Shown piece by piece: positions 15,941-25,043 of a DNA stretch of 61,576 bases (its first letter is position 1; each line of letters opens with the position of its first letter). This DNA is from Methyloceanibacter sp. (GTDB lineage: Bacteria; Pseudomonadota; Alphaproteobacteria; Rhizobiales; Methyloligellaceae): assembly GCA_022865725.1 (NCBI GenBank), contig JALHTP010000159.1, forward strand, positions 1 to 61,576, given 5' to 3'. The position numbers and the translations under genes are program-made. A model generated the notes under the pieces. It saw only the letters and a list, made by a program, of their open reading frames with translations, was not told the origin of the DNA and searched no databases.

Positions 15941-16309
15941 CTACTCCTCACGGTTAGCGTAGTCGGTATGGACGGCCGATAGCTGAATGTGGGATCGGGG
16001 ATGGCCGACCGGTAGCGACGACCTCTGGACGGCGGTTACCCGTAGGCGCTGTTTCGCCCATGGCCCCGACCGCGGGATCACGATGTCTTCGCTCCGCACG
16101 TCGGGGTACCGGTCGGGGTAGAGGATGATCTCCATGCTGCGCGCGGTCTCGATGGCCTGTAGCCGGAACTCGAGGGGGACGCGGTCGTTGGCTATGCGGG
16201 CGCCCACGCCGGCGTAGCGGATCGCGTCCGACCGGACGGCCCCGCCGCCGGTATCGTCGGCGGCCTCAGCCTGGGCGTAGATGTCAACGATGACGTTGAT
16301 CCCCTGCAT
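15941..16309 (-). CDS. Putative head-tail joining protein
   Basis: 122 aa. Beta-rich, with INVIVDIYAQAEAADDTGG at the start, IPRSGPWAKQRLRVTAVQ in the middle and IQLSAVHTDYANREE at the end, similar in layout to head-tail joining (stopper) proteins. Position between the connector and the gp10-like gene supports this. Confidence 0.45.
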   Translation of the reverse strand: MQGINVIVDIYAQAEAADDTGGGAVRSDAIRYAGVGARIANDRVPLEFRLQAIETARSMEIILYPDRYPDVRSEDIVIPRSGPWAKQRLRVTAVQRSSLPVGHPRSHIQLSAVHTDYANREE

Positions 16310-16341
16310 CGGCGATTACATGCTTTCCGTGTATCCGTGGT

Positions 16342-17061
16342 TTAGCCGATCACAGACGGTCGGCCCCGCAGACCGGCCATCCGGCGAACCTTGTACTTGC
16401 GGAGCTTTTGGTAGGCGTAGTTAGCTGCGGCCGACGTTCCGAGCGGCGTCTTGCTCTGTAGACCGCTCGACTCGCTGTAGTCCATCGACCGCCAGGAATT
16501 CACGAAGCCGGCGCCGACGTTAGCGCCGCCGCTGGCCCCTATGTCCTTCGCCTCTGCGGCCAGGACGGCTAGGGCCATCTTGACGCTGACGGGAATGTCT
16601 GCCGGCGTGTTCCAGATGCCCGCCACGTAACTAACGTCTACCCAGGCCGGCTTCCCGCAGCCCAGGCAGCCACAGCCGGCAGCGATGGCCCCGCCGGCTT
16701 CGCGGACTTCGACGATGCTCCGCTTTAGGTCGTAGGTCAGCACACAGGCGGCGATGTCGTCGGTGTCGCAGTCGCAGCTTCCGGTGTCATGGGCGACGAT
16801 GACCGACGTTATGCTGCTCAGGTGGGTCTTCTCGAGCATCAGGTAGCGGAAATTAGTGTCGTAGTCGAGGAAGCCGCGCGGGAAGATGTGGCGCTCGTCG
16901 GCTATGGCGCCGGTCAGGATGTTGGTTGAAAGGTAGTCCTCGGCCCCTTCCCAGGCCGTCGCCCAAGCCATGTCCTCTTGGGCGGCGGTGCCGGTCGTGA
17001 AGCCGACGCTCTCGGCCCACGCCTGTAGCGAATGTAGGGTCGGGTCGTCGGGAACGCCCAT
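16342..17061 (-). CDS. Head-tail connector (adaptor)-like protein
   Basis: 239 aa. The N-terminal helical part (SLQAWAESVGF ... AEDYLSTNI) and RHIFPRGFLDY resemble gp6/gp15-type adaptors. The middle holds two Cys-rich spots (SCDCDTDD and GCGCLGCGKP) that could bind metal, unusual for an adaptor. It is the first gene of the connector-tail operon, with a late element (17081-17094) 19 bases before its start. Confidence 0.55.
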   Translation of the reverse strand: MGVPDDPTLHSLQAWAESVGFTTGTAAQEDMAWATAWEGAEDYLSTNILTGAIADERHIFPRGFLDYDTNFRYLMLEKTHLSSITSVIVAHDTGSCDCDTDDIAACVLTYDLKRSIVEVREAGGAIAAGCGCLGCGKPAWVDVSYVAGIWNTPADIPVSVKMALAVLAAEAKDIGASGGANVGAGFVNSWRSMDYSESSGLQSKTPLGTSAAANYAYQKLRKYKVRRMAGLRGRPSVIG

Positions 17062-17080
17062 GGCCTATCACTCCCTTCGC

Positions 17081-17094
17081 TCTAATGATCGACC
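17081..17094 (-). promoter_or_regulatory. Late-gene boundary element 3 (GGTCGATCATTAGA)
   Basis: Minus strand GGTCGATCATTAGA, 19 bases before the connector gene. It differs from the copies at 32597 and 35444 only at C to T in position 7, so the SalI-type palindrome is lost while CATTAG stays. Confidence 0.5.
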
Positions 17095-17123
17095 TCAGAG
17101 CGGAAGGGGCTCTAGGCGTTCGG

Positions 17124-17924
17124 CTAGAGTAGGACGGGCTCGTCGTACTGGATCAGATGGCCGGCCCGCTGCTCTAGGATAACGGCGCCCTCTTGCACGT
17201 CGCGCCGGCTCAGGGCGATGGGCTCGGCCCCGCCGGCGGCCGACGCCGCCGGCTCGAAAGCGCATAGGAGCCCATTCCCGCGAAGCATCAGGCAATACTC
17301 GACGTCGGGATAGGGTCGGTTGCCGTAGGTGTCCGCCGCGAAGCCGCCCGCTGTGCGAAACGCCATGCGACGGGTCAGTAGGAAGTTGGCCGGTAACGCT
17401 TGGAGATCCGCCCTGGGGTAGACCTTCGGGTTGTCGGGATGCCAGCCGAAGAAACGGGCGTAGGGCCGGAGCCGCCAGCCGAAGACGTAGCCGGCGATTC
17501 GGATCACGCCGGCCTCGATGTCGGCGCCCACGGGTACCCCGAAGGTGATTAGCCCGCCGGCAGCGCCGATCTCCTCTCTCTCCATGGGCGCCGCTAGGGC
17601 GGCCCATGCGCCCTCGTCGAGGACCAAGTCGCCGTCGATGAATAGGATTAACGGCGCCGATCCGTGCATGGCCCCACGGTTGCGGGAATCCCAACGGCCA
17701 CGGCCCGACCGATCCACGCGGACGCCGGCCTCACGCGCGGCAGCGGCTAGCTCCTGGTGGGTCTCCGCCATTTCGTCGATGATGGCGTCGGCCACTATGA
17801 TCGTGGCGTCCGCCGGCAGTTGGGCCTTTAGCGCAGCCAGGCACTCGCCGATCCGCGAAGTGTCGACCTGGACGGTTACGACGGCGTCAACGGAGCCATA
17901 GATTGGGGGCGCCAGCGCGCCCAT
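17124..17924 (-). CDS. Family 2-like glycosyltransferase
   Basis: About 266 aa. SVDAVVTVQVDTSRIGECL near the start, then LILFIDGDLVLDEGAWAAL near residue 120 (the D-x-D-type nucleotide-sugar/metal motif of GT-A folds) and DVEYCLMLRGNG near residue 210 (the usual ED/DVE acceptor-side segment). It would transfer a sugar from a nucleotide donor. An earlier ATG at 17996 adds a basic tail but overlaps the upstream gene by 62 bases; I prefer 17924. It is the last gene of the glycan cluster. Confidence 0.68.
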   Translation of the reverse strand: MGALAPPIYGSVDAVVTVQVDTSRIGECLAALKAQLPADATIIVADAIIDEMAETHQELAAAAREAGVRVDRSGRGRWDSRNRGAMHGSAPLILFIDGDLVLDEGAWAALAAPMEREEIGAAGGLITFGVPVGADIEAGVIRIAGYVFGWRLRPYARFFGWHPDNPKVYPRADLQALPANFLLTRRMAFRTAGGFAADTYGNRPYPDVEYCLMLRGNGLLCAFEPAASAAGGAEPIALSRRDVQEGAVILEQRAGHLIQYDEPVLL

Positions 17925-17934
17925 TGCCGGCCCG

Positions 17935-19161
17935 CTAATCCCCTGCTGGTTGCGGTTCCGCCGGCGCCGGCTTGGCCTTTTCTTGGACGATTTCATTCAG
18001 GGCCTCCTCTAGCACGTCTACCGCCCGATCCCACGTCCGCGACTCCGCCCACTCCCGCGCCCGCCGGACGCGGTCTTCGGTATCTCCGCCGAAGCGGACT
18101 TCGACTAGGGCCTCTGCGGCAAGGCGCGGCGAAGCGTAACGCCTCGTCTGGTTGCCGAAGGGGTCGATGTAGCTATACTCGGCGCGGACTAGCCAGCCGC
18201 GCCCGCCGCCTAGGTTCTCGGCTATGCCGCCGGTATCAGTCCCGACGCAGGGGAGCCCGCAGGCCATCGCTTCCATAAAGGGTAGCCCGAGCCCTTCCGC
18301 CTTGGGTAGTAGCATAAAGGCGTCGCCGGCCCAATAGACGTCGCGGAGCCCTTCCTCTCCTAGCCCGCCGGCGCGGTCGTGCTGCAAGAATATGGCCTCG
18401 TTAGCTACATCGAACCGCTCCGCCAGGTTCCATAGGTTATAGCCCACGTAGTCGGCCCGCCGCTTGGTGTTCAGCAGCAGGCAGGCGTCCGGCCACTCCG
18501 CGACGGGCGCCTGGATATCGAGTGGGTCGGCCGGCGGCCAATTCACGCTCTTGCCGGACACTAGGGCGATTGCCACCAGTAGGGCCGGTAGGTTCTTACG
18601 GTCGTGGTTATCGCCTACGGCGACGACTACCCACCGGTCGCTCACTCCGAGCTTTTCCCTGGTAGCCGCGCGCTCCTCGGGCGTCGGCGGGCGCCAGAAC
18701 TCGCTATCGACGCCGATAGGAATATGGCGCGCCCGTAGGCCGGCCTCGACACATTCCGCCGTTCCCCACTCCGTCTCCACTAGGGCGGCGCCCATCCGGT
18801 CGATGACCTGCGTCCATTCGCTCGGGTGTAGTAGCGGGTCGCTTTCCAGCGGGAAGACGCCGGCGTAGGGGATGCCCAGGTCGGAGATCCGCTGCCAGAT
18901 GACATGATGAGTGATATCGGCCATCCCCACGATCACGTCCGGCCGCCACGTAAGGGCGAGCCGCTGGACGTGGGGGAGCATGGTTTCGGGTTCCGCCGGT
19001 ATCGCTGCCAGCGGTAGGTAGTGCTCCTGGTTCTTGTAGTTAAAGCCCAGGACGGCAACCTCATGGCCGCGCCGGCCGAGCCCGCTCCCCAGGCCTCGGA
19101 TAACCGTTGTGTACCCGCTACCGTGTACGATGCTGAACTCGCCGAGAATTGCTACCCTCAT
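17935..19161 (-). CDS. Family 4 glycosyltransferase (GT-B)
   Basis: 408 aa. MRVAILGEFSIVHGSGY matches the N-terminal GT-B Rossmann with its Gly loop. RWVVVAVGDNHDRKNLPALL near residue 180 begins the C-terminal domain, and KAEGLGLPFMEAMACGLPCV near residue 290 is the E-x(7)-E donor-binding motif. It transfers a sugar with retention. First gene after the hairpin-bearing gap 19162-19349; its product would act with the neighbouring glycosyltransferases on a polysaccharide or glycoprotein. Confidence 0.82.
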   Translation of the reverse strand: MRVAILGEFSIVHGSGYTTVIRGLGSGLGRRGHEVAVLGFNYKNQEHYLPLAAIPAEPETMLPHVQRLALTWRPDVIVGMADITHHVIWQRISDLGIPYAGVFPLESDPLLHPSEWTQVIDRMGAALVETEWGTAECVEAGLRARHIPIGVDSEFWRPPTPEERAATREKLGVSDRWVVVAVGDNHDRKNLPALLVAIALVSGKSVNWPPADPLDIQAPVAEWPDACLLLNTKRRADYVGYNLWNLAERFDVANEAIFLQHDRAGGLGEEGLRDVYWAGDAFMLLPKAEGLGLPFMEAMACGLPCVGTDTGGIAENLGGGRGWLVRAEYSYIDPFGNQTRRYASPRLAAEALVEVRFGGDTEDRVRRAREWAESRTWDRAVDVLEEALNEIVQEKAKPAPAEPQPAGD

Positions 19162-19253
19162 GGTGGCCCCTCTCTACATAACGCCGGCCGGAAAAGTCGT
19201 CGGAAATTGCCGGCTAAAGCCATAGCCCATTAGCGCCGAAGATGCTACCCTTA

Positions 19254-19278
19254 CACACCGGCGCGGCGCGCCGGTGTG
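19254..19278. other. Perfect 11-bp hairpin in the 19162-19349 gap
   Basis: CACACCGGCGC and GCGCCGGTGTG are perfect inverted repeats around a 3-base GGC loop. A GGAC/GACGGACGGACGG run follows on the plus strand. Neither side has a T-rich tail, so a simple intrinsic terminator is doubtful. The rest of this 188-bp gap shows only the ribosome-binding region of the downstream glycosyltransferase. Confidence 0.5.
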
Positions 19279-19349
19279 AGGATGGACGGACGGACGGACT
19301 TATCCCCTATATAGCTTACTATTAGAGATCTCCTTCCGTCCTTCCTTCT

Positions 19350-19598
19350 TCATGCGTTTGCCTTTTTCTGCCAGCGCGGCGGCCCCGTCCGCAGTTGCGC
19401 CACTAGTAGCTCCATGTAGGCTTCGCAGAGCTCGCCGTAGCTCGGGGTGACCCCGCGCCGTTCCTCCGCCTTGAAGCGCTCGATGGTCTTCCACTCCCGC
19501 TCAAAAAGCTCCGTCTCCTCGATGTAACGCCGCATCCACTCGTTGTTAGCGGCGACCCTCTCGGCCCGCGTTCCGCCCTTGCTCCTGAATAGGCTCAT
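19350..19598 (-). CDS. Small helical protein of unknown function
   Basis: 82 aa, almost entirely helical and charged (EWMRRYIEETELFEREWKTI), with SKGGTRAERVAANN at the start. No family recognised. It overlaps the stop of the preceding gene by four bases, so it is cotranslated with it. Confidence 0.6.
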   Translation of the reverse strand: MSLFRSKGGTRAERVAANNEWMRRYIEETELFEREWKTIERFKAEERRGVTPSYGELCEAYMELLVAQLRTGPPRWQKKANA

Positions 19599-19747
19599 GG
19601 CTTCCCCTTTCGTTTCTCGTCCTTTGCCGGCGGTAGCTTCGGGAGAACGCCAACATCCCGCGCCGTCTGCTCAGCCGTTAATAGGCCGCGCTCGACTAAG
19701 TAGCCGGCGCGCGCTACCTGCCTACCGATAAACCCCTTAATGCTCAT
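19595..19747 (-). CDS. Small basic protein of unknown function
   Basis: 50 aa from ATG 19747, with an upstream GAGGT. MSIKGFIGRQVARAGYLVER at the start, a lysine-rich end. It sits between a family 2 glycosyltransferase and the small helical protein. No function can be read. Confidence 0.55.
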   Translation of the reverse strand: MSIKGFIGRQVARAGYLVERGLLTAEQTARDVGVLPKLPPAKDEKRKGKP

Positions 19748-19749
19748 GG

Positions 19750-20580
19750 TCAACCTCGACGGTCTAGCTCTAGCCGCAGGTCCGCGCGCCGGTCTCCCCA
19801 CTTCTCGATTAACAGGCGCTCATGGTCGGCGGCGTGGTGGAGCCCCACAATCGGATCGTTATTCCGCGCGGCGGCGGCGTCCTTCATGCTCCGGTGCGTG
19901 GCTATCGGCGGGGTGCAGCGTATCCGATAGCCGGCGGCCTTAATCTGTAGCTGTAGGTCGGTCTCCTCATGCCAGAAGGGATTGAAGCGCTCGTCGTACC
20001 CGAAGCGTGGGTAGGGCTCGAACTGCGTCATGGAGAGCGCGTCAGGGTGGACGATCTGGTGGCGCCATGCCCAACAGTAGCCCATGACTAGGTCGCAGAA
20101 CTCCCCAGGCTGCGGCCGGTGGGCGGATAGGAAGTTGGGCGCGACCCACGGGCCGGCCAGCAGACCGGCCCAATCGATAAAGAAACCCTCCTGGCCGGCG
20201 GCGCCGACCGCGGGATTGGAGAATGCAGACAGTAGGGCGCGATCCCATCCAGGCCCTACGATCACGTCGTCGTCGACCTGTAGGACGAAGTCGCCGGTAG
20301 CCCGCCGGAGCGCAACGTTGCGCGCGCAGACCCCCTCGTTAGTCTCTAGGCGGATGGTCTCCGCGCGGCCGCCGCCGGCCTTGACGCGGGCGCACCATTC
20401 GTCTAGGTAGTCGCCTGTCCCGTCCGTGCTGCCGTTGTCCACGATCCAGAACTCCGCCGGCACGGTGGTTCGCTGCTCTAGCGTCGATAGGCAAACGTCC
20501 AGCGCTTGCAGCCGGTTATGGGTCAGCACGACGATGCTCGCCGTCCCTAGCCGAGCATTTCGGTCTTCCGGCGTCGCCAT
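19750..20580 (-). CDS. Family 2 glycosyltransferase (GT-A)
   Basis: 276 aa. Canonical N-terminus: ASIVVLTHNRLQALDVCL, then FWIVDNGSTDGTGDYL near residue 45 and FVLQVDDDVIVGPGWDRAL near residue 95, the D-x-D motif. NPFWHEETDLQLQIKAAGYR near residue 210 is the ED motif. It is the clearest GT2 in the window. Its start overlaps the upstream methyltransferase by 34 bases, tying the two in one operon. Confidence 0.86.
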   Translation of the reverse strand: MATPEDRNARLGTASIVVLTHNRLQALDVCLSTLEQRTTVPAEFWIVDNGSTDGTGDYLDEWCARVKAGGGRAETIRLETNEGVCARNVALRRATGDFVLQVDDDVIVGPGWDRALLSAFSNPAVGAAGQEGFFIDWAGLLAGPWVAPNFLSAHRPQPGEFCDLVMGYCWAWRHQIVHPDALSMTQFEPYPRFGYDERFNPFWHEETDLQLQIKAAGYRIRCTPPIATHRSMKDAAAARNNDPIVGLHHAADHERLLIEKWGDRRADLRLELDRRG

Positions 20581-21098
20581 ACCTGCTCCTCTCGGAAAGT
20601 CTCAAGGTCTTCCGGCGTCTTGATCGGGCGAAGTAGCACCCACAGGTTACCGGTGGGTTTCCAGGCTAGGTCGATGATGTGGAAATAGCACGGCGCGAGC
20701 CCATAGTCGCTGAACGCCTCGACAAAGTCGGGCTCGTAGTAGCGAAACGACGTCTCGCTGAACCGCCGGACGTGGGTAGGATCGCCGTCCGCCGCCGGCC
20801 CCTGGTAGTAAGGGACAACGATCTCGATGTAGGCGTCCGCCGCGCAAACGCGCCAGAGCTCGCGCATAAAGCCGATGATGTCGCGGATATGCTCGAGGGT
20901 TTGGTGGCAGATCACCTCTTCGGCGCAGCCGTGTTGGATCGGCCAAGGGTAGACGTCGAGGTCGTGAACGAGATCTACGCCTTCAAGGTCGGCGCGGTCG
21001 ACCCCGAAGTAACCCTCGTTCTTGTGCCGGCCACAGCCTAACTCTAGCCGGTCGGGCGCCGGCGCGTCGGGTGAAATGTGGGGGAACTCGTAGGTCAT
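20547..21098 (-). CDS. SAM-dependent methyltransferase (class I)
   Basis: 183 aa. LELGCGRHKNEGYFGVDRAD near residue 18 is motif I of a Methyltransf_11-like fold, and EEVICHQTLEHIRDIIGFM near residue 60 is the usual second motif. One of four such genes in a row, overlapping its upstream neighbour by four bases. The substrate is likely a sugar or nucleotide sugar given the glycosyltransferases around it, by inference only. Confidence 0.8.
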   Translation of the reverse strand: MTYEFPHISPDAPAPDRLELGCGRHKNEGYFGVDRADLEGVDLVHDLDVYPWPIQHGCAEEVICHQTLEHIRDIIGFMRELWRVCAADAYIEIVVPYYQGPAADGDPTHVRRFSETSFRYYEPDFVEAFSDYGLAPCYFHIIDLAWKPTGNLWVLLRPIKTPEDLETFREEQVWRRRKTEMLG

Positions 21099-21679
21099 GC
21101 TGGCCTTTCCGCCACGGCCATGTAAGCCCTCGGGCCGTAGATGTCGTAGTGGGCGCGGGCGCGCTTTACCGTCAGGCCGGCGCCGACTAGCCAGGACCAG
21201 ACCTCGGCCTCGGATACCGTCCGGTGGAGCGCGTCGGGCAGTATGTCAACGTGTACCCACACCAGCGCCTTCCCGCCTGGGCGTAGGACACGGGCCACCT
21301 GGGCCAGCAGGGCCGGCGGGTCGTCGCAATGGTCGAGGACGTTAAGGACTAGCGCGGTATCGAAGATCGCCGGAGAAATATCCGGCGGCCAGTTCATTAT
21401 AGGTTCTCCGTAGATAAGGTGAGCCTTGAAGTATTCGGGCATGAGCGGGTCGACGCAGTAGGGGTGTTCTGGCGCGGGTTCTCCGATGAAGGCGGCGGAT
21501 ACCGGCCCCGAGCCGAAGTCTACGACGGTGCCTAGGTGGCCGAACTCCTCAAAGAAGAAGGGCAGGTAGCGGTAGCCATAGATCGCAAATAGGCGCGCGA
21601 GAGATTCGGGGCGCGCTAGGAAGGCGGCCCACCACGCTAGCTCCCCTTCCTGCATCTGCCAAAAAGACGGCTCCGTCAT
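21095..21679 (-). CDS. SAM-dependent methyltransferase (class I)
   Basis: 194 aa. The SAM-binding loop is VVDFGSGPVSAAFIG near residue 50, and ALVLNVLDHCDDPPALLAQV then RVLRPGGKALVWVHV give motifs II/III. The N-terminal helix FWQMQEGELAWWAAFLARPE is particular to this gene. It overlaps both neighbours by four bases. Confidence 0.78.
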   Translation of the reverse strand: MTEPSFWQMQEGELAWWAAFLARPESLARLFAIYGYRYLPFFFEEFGHLGTVVDFGSGPVSAAFIGEPAPEHPYCVDPLMPEYFKAHLIYGEPIMNWPPDISPAIFDTALVLNVLDHCDDPPALLAQVARVLRPGGKALVWVHVDILPDALHRTVSEAEVWSWLVGAGLTVKRARAHYDIYGPRAYMAVAERPA

Positions 21680-22248
21680 ATCGGGCTCCTGTCTACTACG
21701 CCGCCGATCATGGGTCTCCTTCCATGGGCGAAGACTCCAACCGGATATTGCCAGTCGGCCTCGTTGGCCGGCGAATTCGCCGGCCGGCCGCAGCCCTCAG
21801 TCTCGATCACTACGGCGACCAGGCCGGCGCGGCGTAGTAGGTGCTCGAAGCCTAGCGGCGTAGTCCGCCAGTAGTCGCCGCATTGGCCCTTGTCTAGCTC
21901 GGCGTCATGGAGCGGGAAGGCGAAACACCAGGACGCGACGAAAAGGCCGCCAGGTTTCAGCGCCCGCGCCATGATGTCGACCGCCGCCCATGGCTCCTCG
22001 ATGTGTTCAAGGGTTTCGCAACAAACGACCGTAGAAAAACGCGAATCTAGCTGGCTACCGGCTTGGAGTATGTCCAGCACCTTATCGACGCCTGGGCCGG
22101 CGACAAGATCGATCCCCAGGTAGCCGCGCTGCGGGAATAGCGACCGGACGGTGCCGTTCACGTTACGCGCACCGACCTCGAGGACTGGCGCGTCCGGCGT
22201 CTCCGCCTTAACGACGCCCTCGACCCATCGGTAAACTTCGATCCTCAT
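21676..22248 (-). CDS. SAM-dependent methyltransferase (class I)
   Basis: 190 aa. PVLEVGARNVNGTVRSLFP near residue 20, YLGIDLVAGPGVDKVLD and VCCETLEHIEEPWAAVDIM follow the Methyltransf_11 layout, with ALKPGGLFVAS as the closing strand. Substrate unknown. It ends within the next gene's start (four-base overlap). Confidence 0.8.
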   Translation of the reverse strand: MRIEVYRWVEGVVKAETPDAPVLEVGARNVNGTVRSLFPQRGYLGIDLVAGPGVDKVLDILQAGSQLDSRFSTVVCCETLEHIEEPWAAVDIMARALKPGGLFVASWCFAFPLHDAELDKGQCGDYWRTTPLGFEHLLRRAGLVAVVIETEGCGRPANSPANEADWQYPVGVFAHGRRPMIGGVVDRSPI

Positions 22249-22366
22249 GTATCTATCCCTTCCTACGGGGCTCCACGTTGCCCGCAGCGCCTTGTGTTGC
22301 CCTAGGCCGGTATCCGACTACCCCTAGGGCCGTCTATGCCATGCGCCTGCCCGCCTGCCAAGAAGT

Positions 22367-23221
22367 CTAAGGCAGGGATGCGTCGACCGCCGGCCCCGTT
22401 TTCTGCCATGCGCCGATCCCGAAATGCCCATCGGGCGGGATGACGGGTCGGTAGCCCATGCCGGCTAAAACGTCGTCGAGCTTTTCCATCAGGAAGCCGG
22501 TCTCGGGTAGGTGCGTTGGGTAGGGCCGGAAGCTGTGGCGGGTCAGGAATAGGAGCCCGTCCGGCGCCAGCGCGGCGTCGAAACGCCGTAGTAAGTCGAC
22601 CGGATCGGGGATGTGCTCCACAACGTCCAAGGCGATCAGGGCGCCCCACGGAATCGACCCCTTCTCATGCAGCGGCCGCAGGGCAAAGTCGGGGCTCCGT
22701 AGGACGTGAACCGAAACGGCCGTCCACATTCGCCGGTTCGGCCCTGCTAGTAACCCCTCGCGCTCGAAGCGCCAGCGGGCGAAGGCGGCCGTCTCCCCTA
22801 GGTCGGTGTAGCCGACCTTCCATCCTTTACGGGCCAGGAATAGGGACTGCTGGCCGATACCGCCGCCGTAGTCCAGGATCGGGCCGTGGCCGGCGCGGGC
22901 CACCATACCGTTGTGGACGATGTTTCCTCTGTGATCGGCGGCGCTCATTTCATCGGGCGGGCCGATCCCCCGCATTAGCTCGAAGACTAGGCCGAAGCCA
23001 TGATCGTAGAACTGCCGGATGCGCTCCTGGTCTAGGATGTCGGCAGCGCTCATGTCCTGCCAGTCAAGCTCCGGCCCGTCCTGTAGCACCATGTCCTGCC
23101 ACTCAAGCTCTAGTAGGACGGCGGCGTCAACGCCTAGGGCGATATACTCCTCGAATTCATCGCGCGGTAGACCAGGCCAGTAGGCCTCGGCCACTTCGTA
23201 GAGATAATCGTTGGGGTTCAT
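22367..23221 (-). CDS. SAM-dependent methyltransferase (class I)
   Basis: 284 aa. An N-terminal helical region of about 105 residues rich in LELEWQDM-like segments precedes the SAM domain: ILDYGGGIGQQSLFLARKGW (motif I), YTDLGETAAFARWRFE, LIALDVVEHIPDPVDLLRRF. The N-terminal extension might recognise the acceptor. Its ATG abuts the stop of the two-TM protein gene. The 118 bp downstream (22249-22366) hold nothing I can name beyond a ribosome-binding region. Confidence 0.8.
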   Translation of the reverse strand: MNPNDYLYEVAEAYWPGLPRDEFEEYIALGVDAAVLLELEWQDMVLQDGPELDWQDMSAADILDQERIRQFYDHGFGLVFELMRGIGPPDEMSAADHRGNIVHNGMVARAGHGPILDYGGGIGQQSLFLARKGWKVGYTDLGETAAFARWRFEREGLLAGPNRRMWTAVSVHVLRSPDFALRPLHEKGSIPWGALIALDVVEHIPDPVDLLRRFDAALAPDGLLFLTRHSFRPYPTHLPETGFLMEKLDDVLAGMGYRPVIPPDGHFGIGAWQKTGPAVDASLP

Positions 23222-23724
23222 TATGGCCCTATCCCTTCCATGATGGGCTGTAGGTCGGCCGGCACGTCCGGTCGGAACCAGCCCGATACCGGCGCCGATT
23301 GGAGCATCCGTAGCCGCGCCAAGCGGCGGTTGTAATCGGCCACCTTGTCGCGGTAGTCCGTCACCATCTGCGTATACGCCTTGGATTGTTCAAGGTAGCC
23401 GGCGTCAACGATCCCTGGTGTCGAGCCCTTAAGGACAACGTCGCGCGCCCGCTCGATGGTCTGCGTATAGGCCGGCCGTGACTGTTGGAAGGCCCGCAGG
23501 TCTTGAACCTCTAGGCGGGCGGCGAAGTAGTTATAGGGCCACACGATTATTAGCGCCAGGAATAAGCCGGTGCCGGCAAGGATCGCTACCCAGGCAGGAA
23601 TGAGCCATATCGCCCGTGGGTTCGGGGAGTTGTAGGAGCCGATACCGAAGCCAGCCGCCCATAGGCCGACCAGTCCGGCTAGGCAAAGGGCTAACGCGCC
23701 CAGGACCAAAAGTAGTGGTATCAT
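23221..23724 (-). CDS. Two-TM membrane protein of unknown function
   Basis: About 167 aa. Hydrophobic segments at residues 3-25 and 41-64 (LAGTGLFLALIIVWPYNYF), then a 90-residue soluble helical tail with likely coiled-coil stretches. It could anchor or organise the glycan enzymes at the membrane, by context only. ATG 23724 overlaps the upstream glycosyltransferase stop; a TTG six bases earlier is an alternative. Confidence 0.62.
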   Translation of the reverse strand: MIPLLLVLGALALCLAGLVGLWAAGFGIGSYNSPNPRAIWLIPAWVAILAGTGLFLALIIVWPYNYFAARLEVQDLRAFQQSRPAYTQTIERARDVVLKGSTPGIVDAGYLEQSKAYTQMVTDYRDKVADYNRRLARLRMLQSAPVSGWFRPDVPADLQPIMEGIGP

Positions 23725-24707
23725 TCCCAACGCTCTCCTTTCGCTGCTCTCTCTAGTAGCACCTCTACCCTATCGCCGGCCCTCTCCGGCGAGAACGTAG
23801 CCTCGATGTGGCGCCGGCAAGCGGCGGGGTCGATGTCGAGCCAGCGCCGGTGCTGTAGGCCGTCGACAAAGTCGTCGTCCGTCCGCCACAGGAAGCCGGT
23901 CTCGCCATGGACGATGTATTCGGGGTTGGCGCCGTGATCGTAGGCGAATACGGGCGTTCCCGACGCCATGGCCTCGAGCATGACGGTGCCGGACGGCTCG
24001 CGGGCCTCGGACGTGAACATCAGACAGCAGGCGCTAGCAAGTAGGCGCGCCTTCTCTTGGCCGGCGATCTCCCCGATGTACTGGATGCCCCCCTGGACTA
24101 GCGGCTCCACCGCCATGTGGAAATAGCCAGGATCGGCGGCCGGCCCCGCGATGGTCAAGGGGACGCGGGCGGCGTTGCAGAGGGTGATCGCTAGGTGGAC
24201 TCGCTTATAGGGTAGTATCCGGCCCAGGAATAGCGCCGGCCCACGCTCTCCCATCGGCCGGCCCACCGTGTAGGTCTCCGGCTTCACGTTGATCAGGGCG
24301 ACCTCGGGCTCAGCGATGCCATGCCAGCGGCCATGATGGGCGGAGCAGAAGACGGGGTTACGGGCGAACTCCGATAGCTTGGCCTCGCCGTGGCTTTGGG
24401 TAACGGCCGGCAGAGTCCGCCAACGGCCTTGCGCTAGCTGGAAAAGGCTGTGGTCAAAGAGTACGTCGGGGCGCGGGATCGCTTCCATCTTGTCCACTAT
24501 GGCGGTCTCGGTCGAGTAGGGCCGGCGGTAGGCCGGCACGGTAACGACCGTGATCCCAGGGACGGCAGAGCCCTTAAGCCCGAATAGCGTTACATCGTGG
24601 CCCCGATGGGCGAGCGTGGCGGCTAGCTCCGCGACAACCGTCTCTAGGCCGCCGGTAGAGGGCGGCGGCGTTGGTAGGAAAGCCGACGACTGTATCCAGA
24701 TCCTCAT
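23721..24707 (-). CDS. Family 4 glycosyltransferase (GT-B)
   Basis: 328 aa from ATG 24707, whose codon overlaps the TGA of the zinc-ribbon gene. TGGLETVVAELAATLAHRGH in the N-terminal domain is the classic GT4 Gly-loop region; LFLGRILPYKRVHLAI starts the C-terminal domain; EPSGTVMLEAMASGTPVFAY is the donor-binding motif. Translation further upstream is Arg-rich and not needed. Confidence 0.83.
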   Translation of the reverse strand: MRIWIQSSAFLPTPPPSTGGLETVVAELAATLAHRGHDVTLFGLKGSAVPGITVVTVPAYRRPYSTETAIVDKMEAIPRPDVLFDHSLFQLAQGRWRTLPAVTQSHGEAKLSEFARNPVFCSAHHGRWHGIAEPEVALINVKPETYTVGRPMGERGPALFLGRILPYKRVHLAITLCNAARVPLTIAGPAADPGYFHMAVEPLVQGGIQYIGEIAGQEKARLLASACCLMFTSEAREPSGTVMLEAMASGTPVFAYDHGANPEYIVHGETGFLWRTDDDFVDGLQHRRWLDIDPAACRRHIEATFSPERAGDRVEVLLERAAKGERWE

Positions 24708-24970
24708 GGCGCCTTCTTTACGAGGCGTCCGTCGCATTCGTAGTAGACCTCGCCGTCCGGCGTTTCCCAATAGCCGCGCCGCCATGTAAACGGGTTCCAC
24801 CACTTGCCGAAGTCTACCCAACGAAGGGTGAGCGGTTTCCAATCGCTTCTTGGCGCCCCGCATTTCGGGCAGATGACCACGGCGAGGAAAAAGTCGTTAC
24901 CTTGCCAGGGCGTACCGAGTAGATAGCCGCATGGGCAGAGGGTACGAATCCGAAAGTTAGTCTTTTTCAT
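24704..24970 (-). CDS. Small zinc-ribbon protein
   Basis: 88 aa with two Cys pairs, CPCG near residue 12 and CPKCG near residue 34, then an aromatic-rich segment (WWNPFTWRRGYW). It is likely a zinc ribbon; partner and role unknown. Confidence 0.6.
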   Translation of the reverse strand: MKKTNFRIRTLCPCGYLLGTPWQGNDFFLAVVICPKCGAPRSDWKPLTLRWVDFGKWWNPFTWRRGYWETPDGEVYYECDGRLVKKAP

Positions 24971-25043
24971 AGCGAAATGTCGCGTCCTTTGGCACGTCTA
25001 AAACGTATCTAGGTTTTCGGCGGAATGTCCAGCCTTTTGTCCA

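Noticed and set aside
19254..19278. Intrinsic terminator
   Set aside because: A strong stem but no T-rich tail on either strand.
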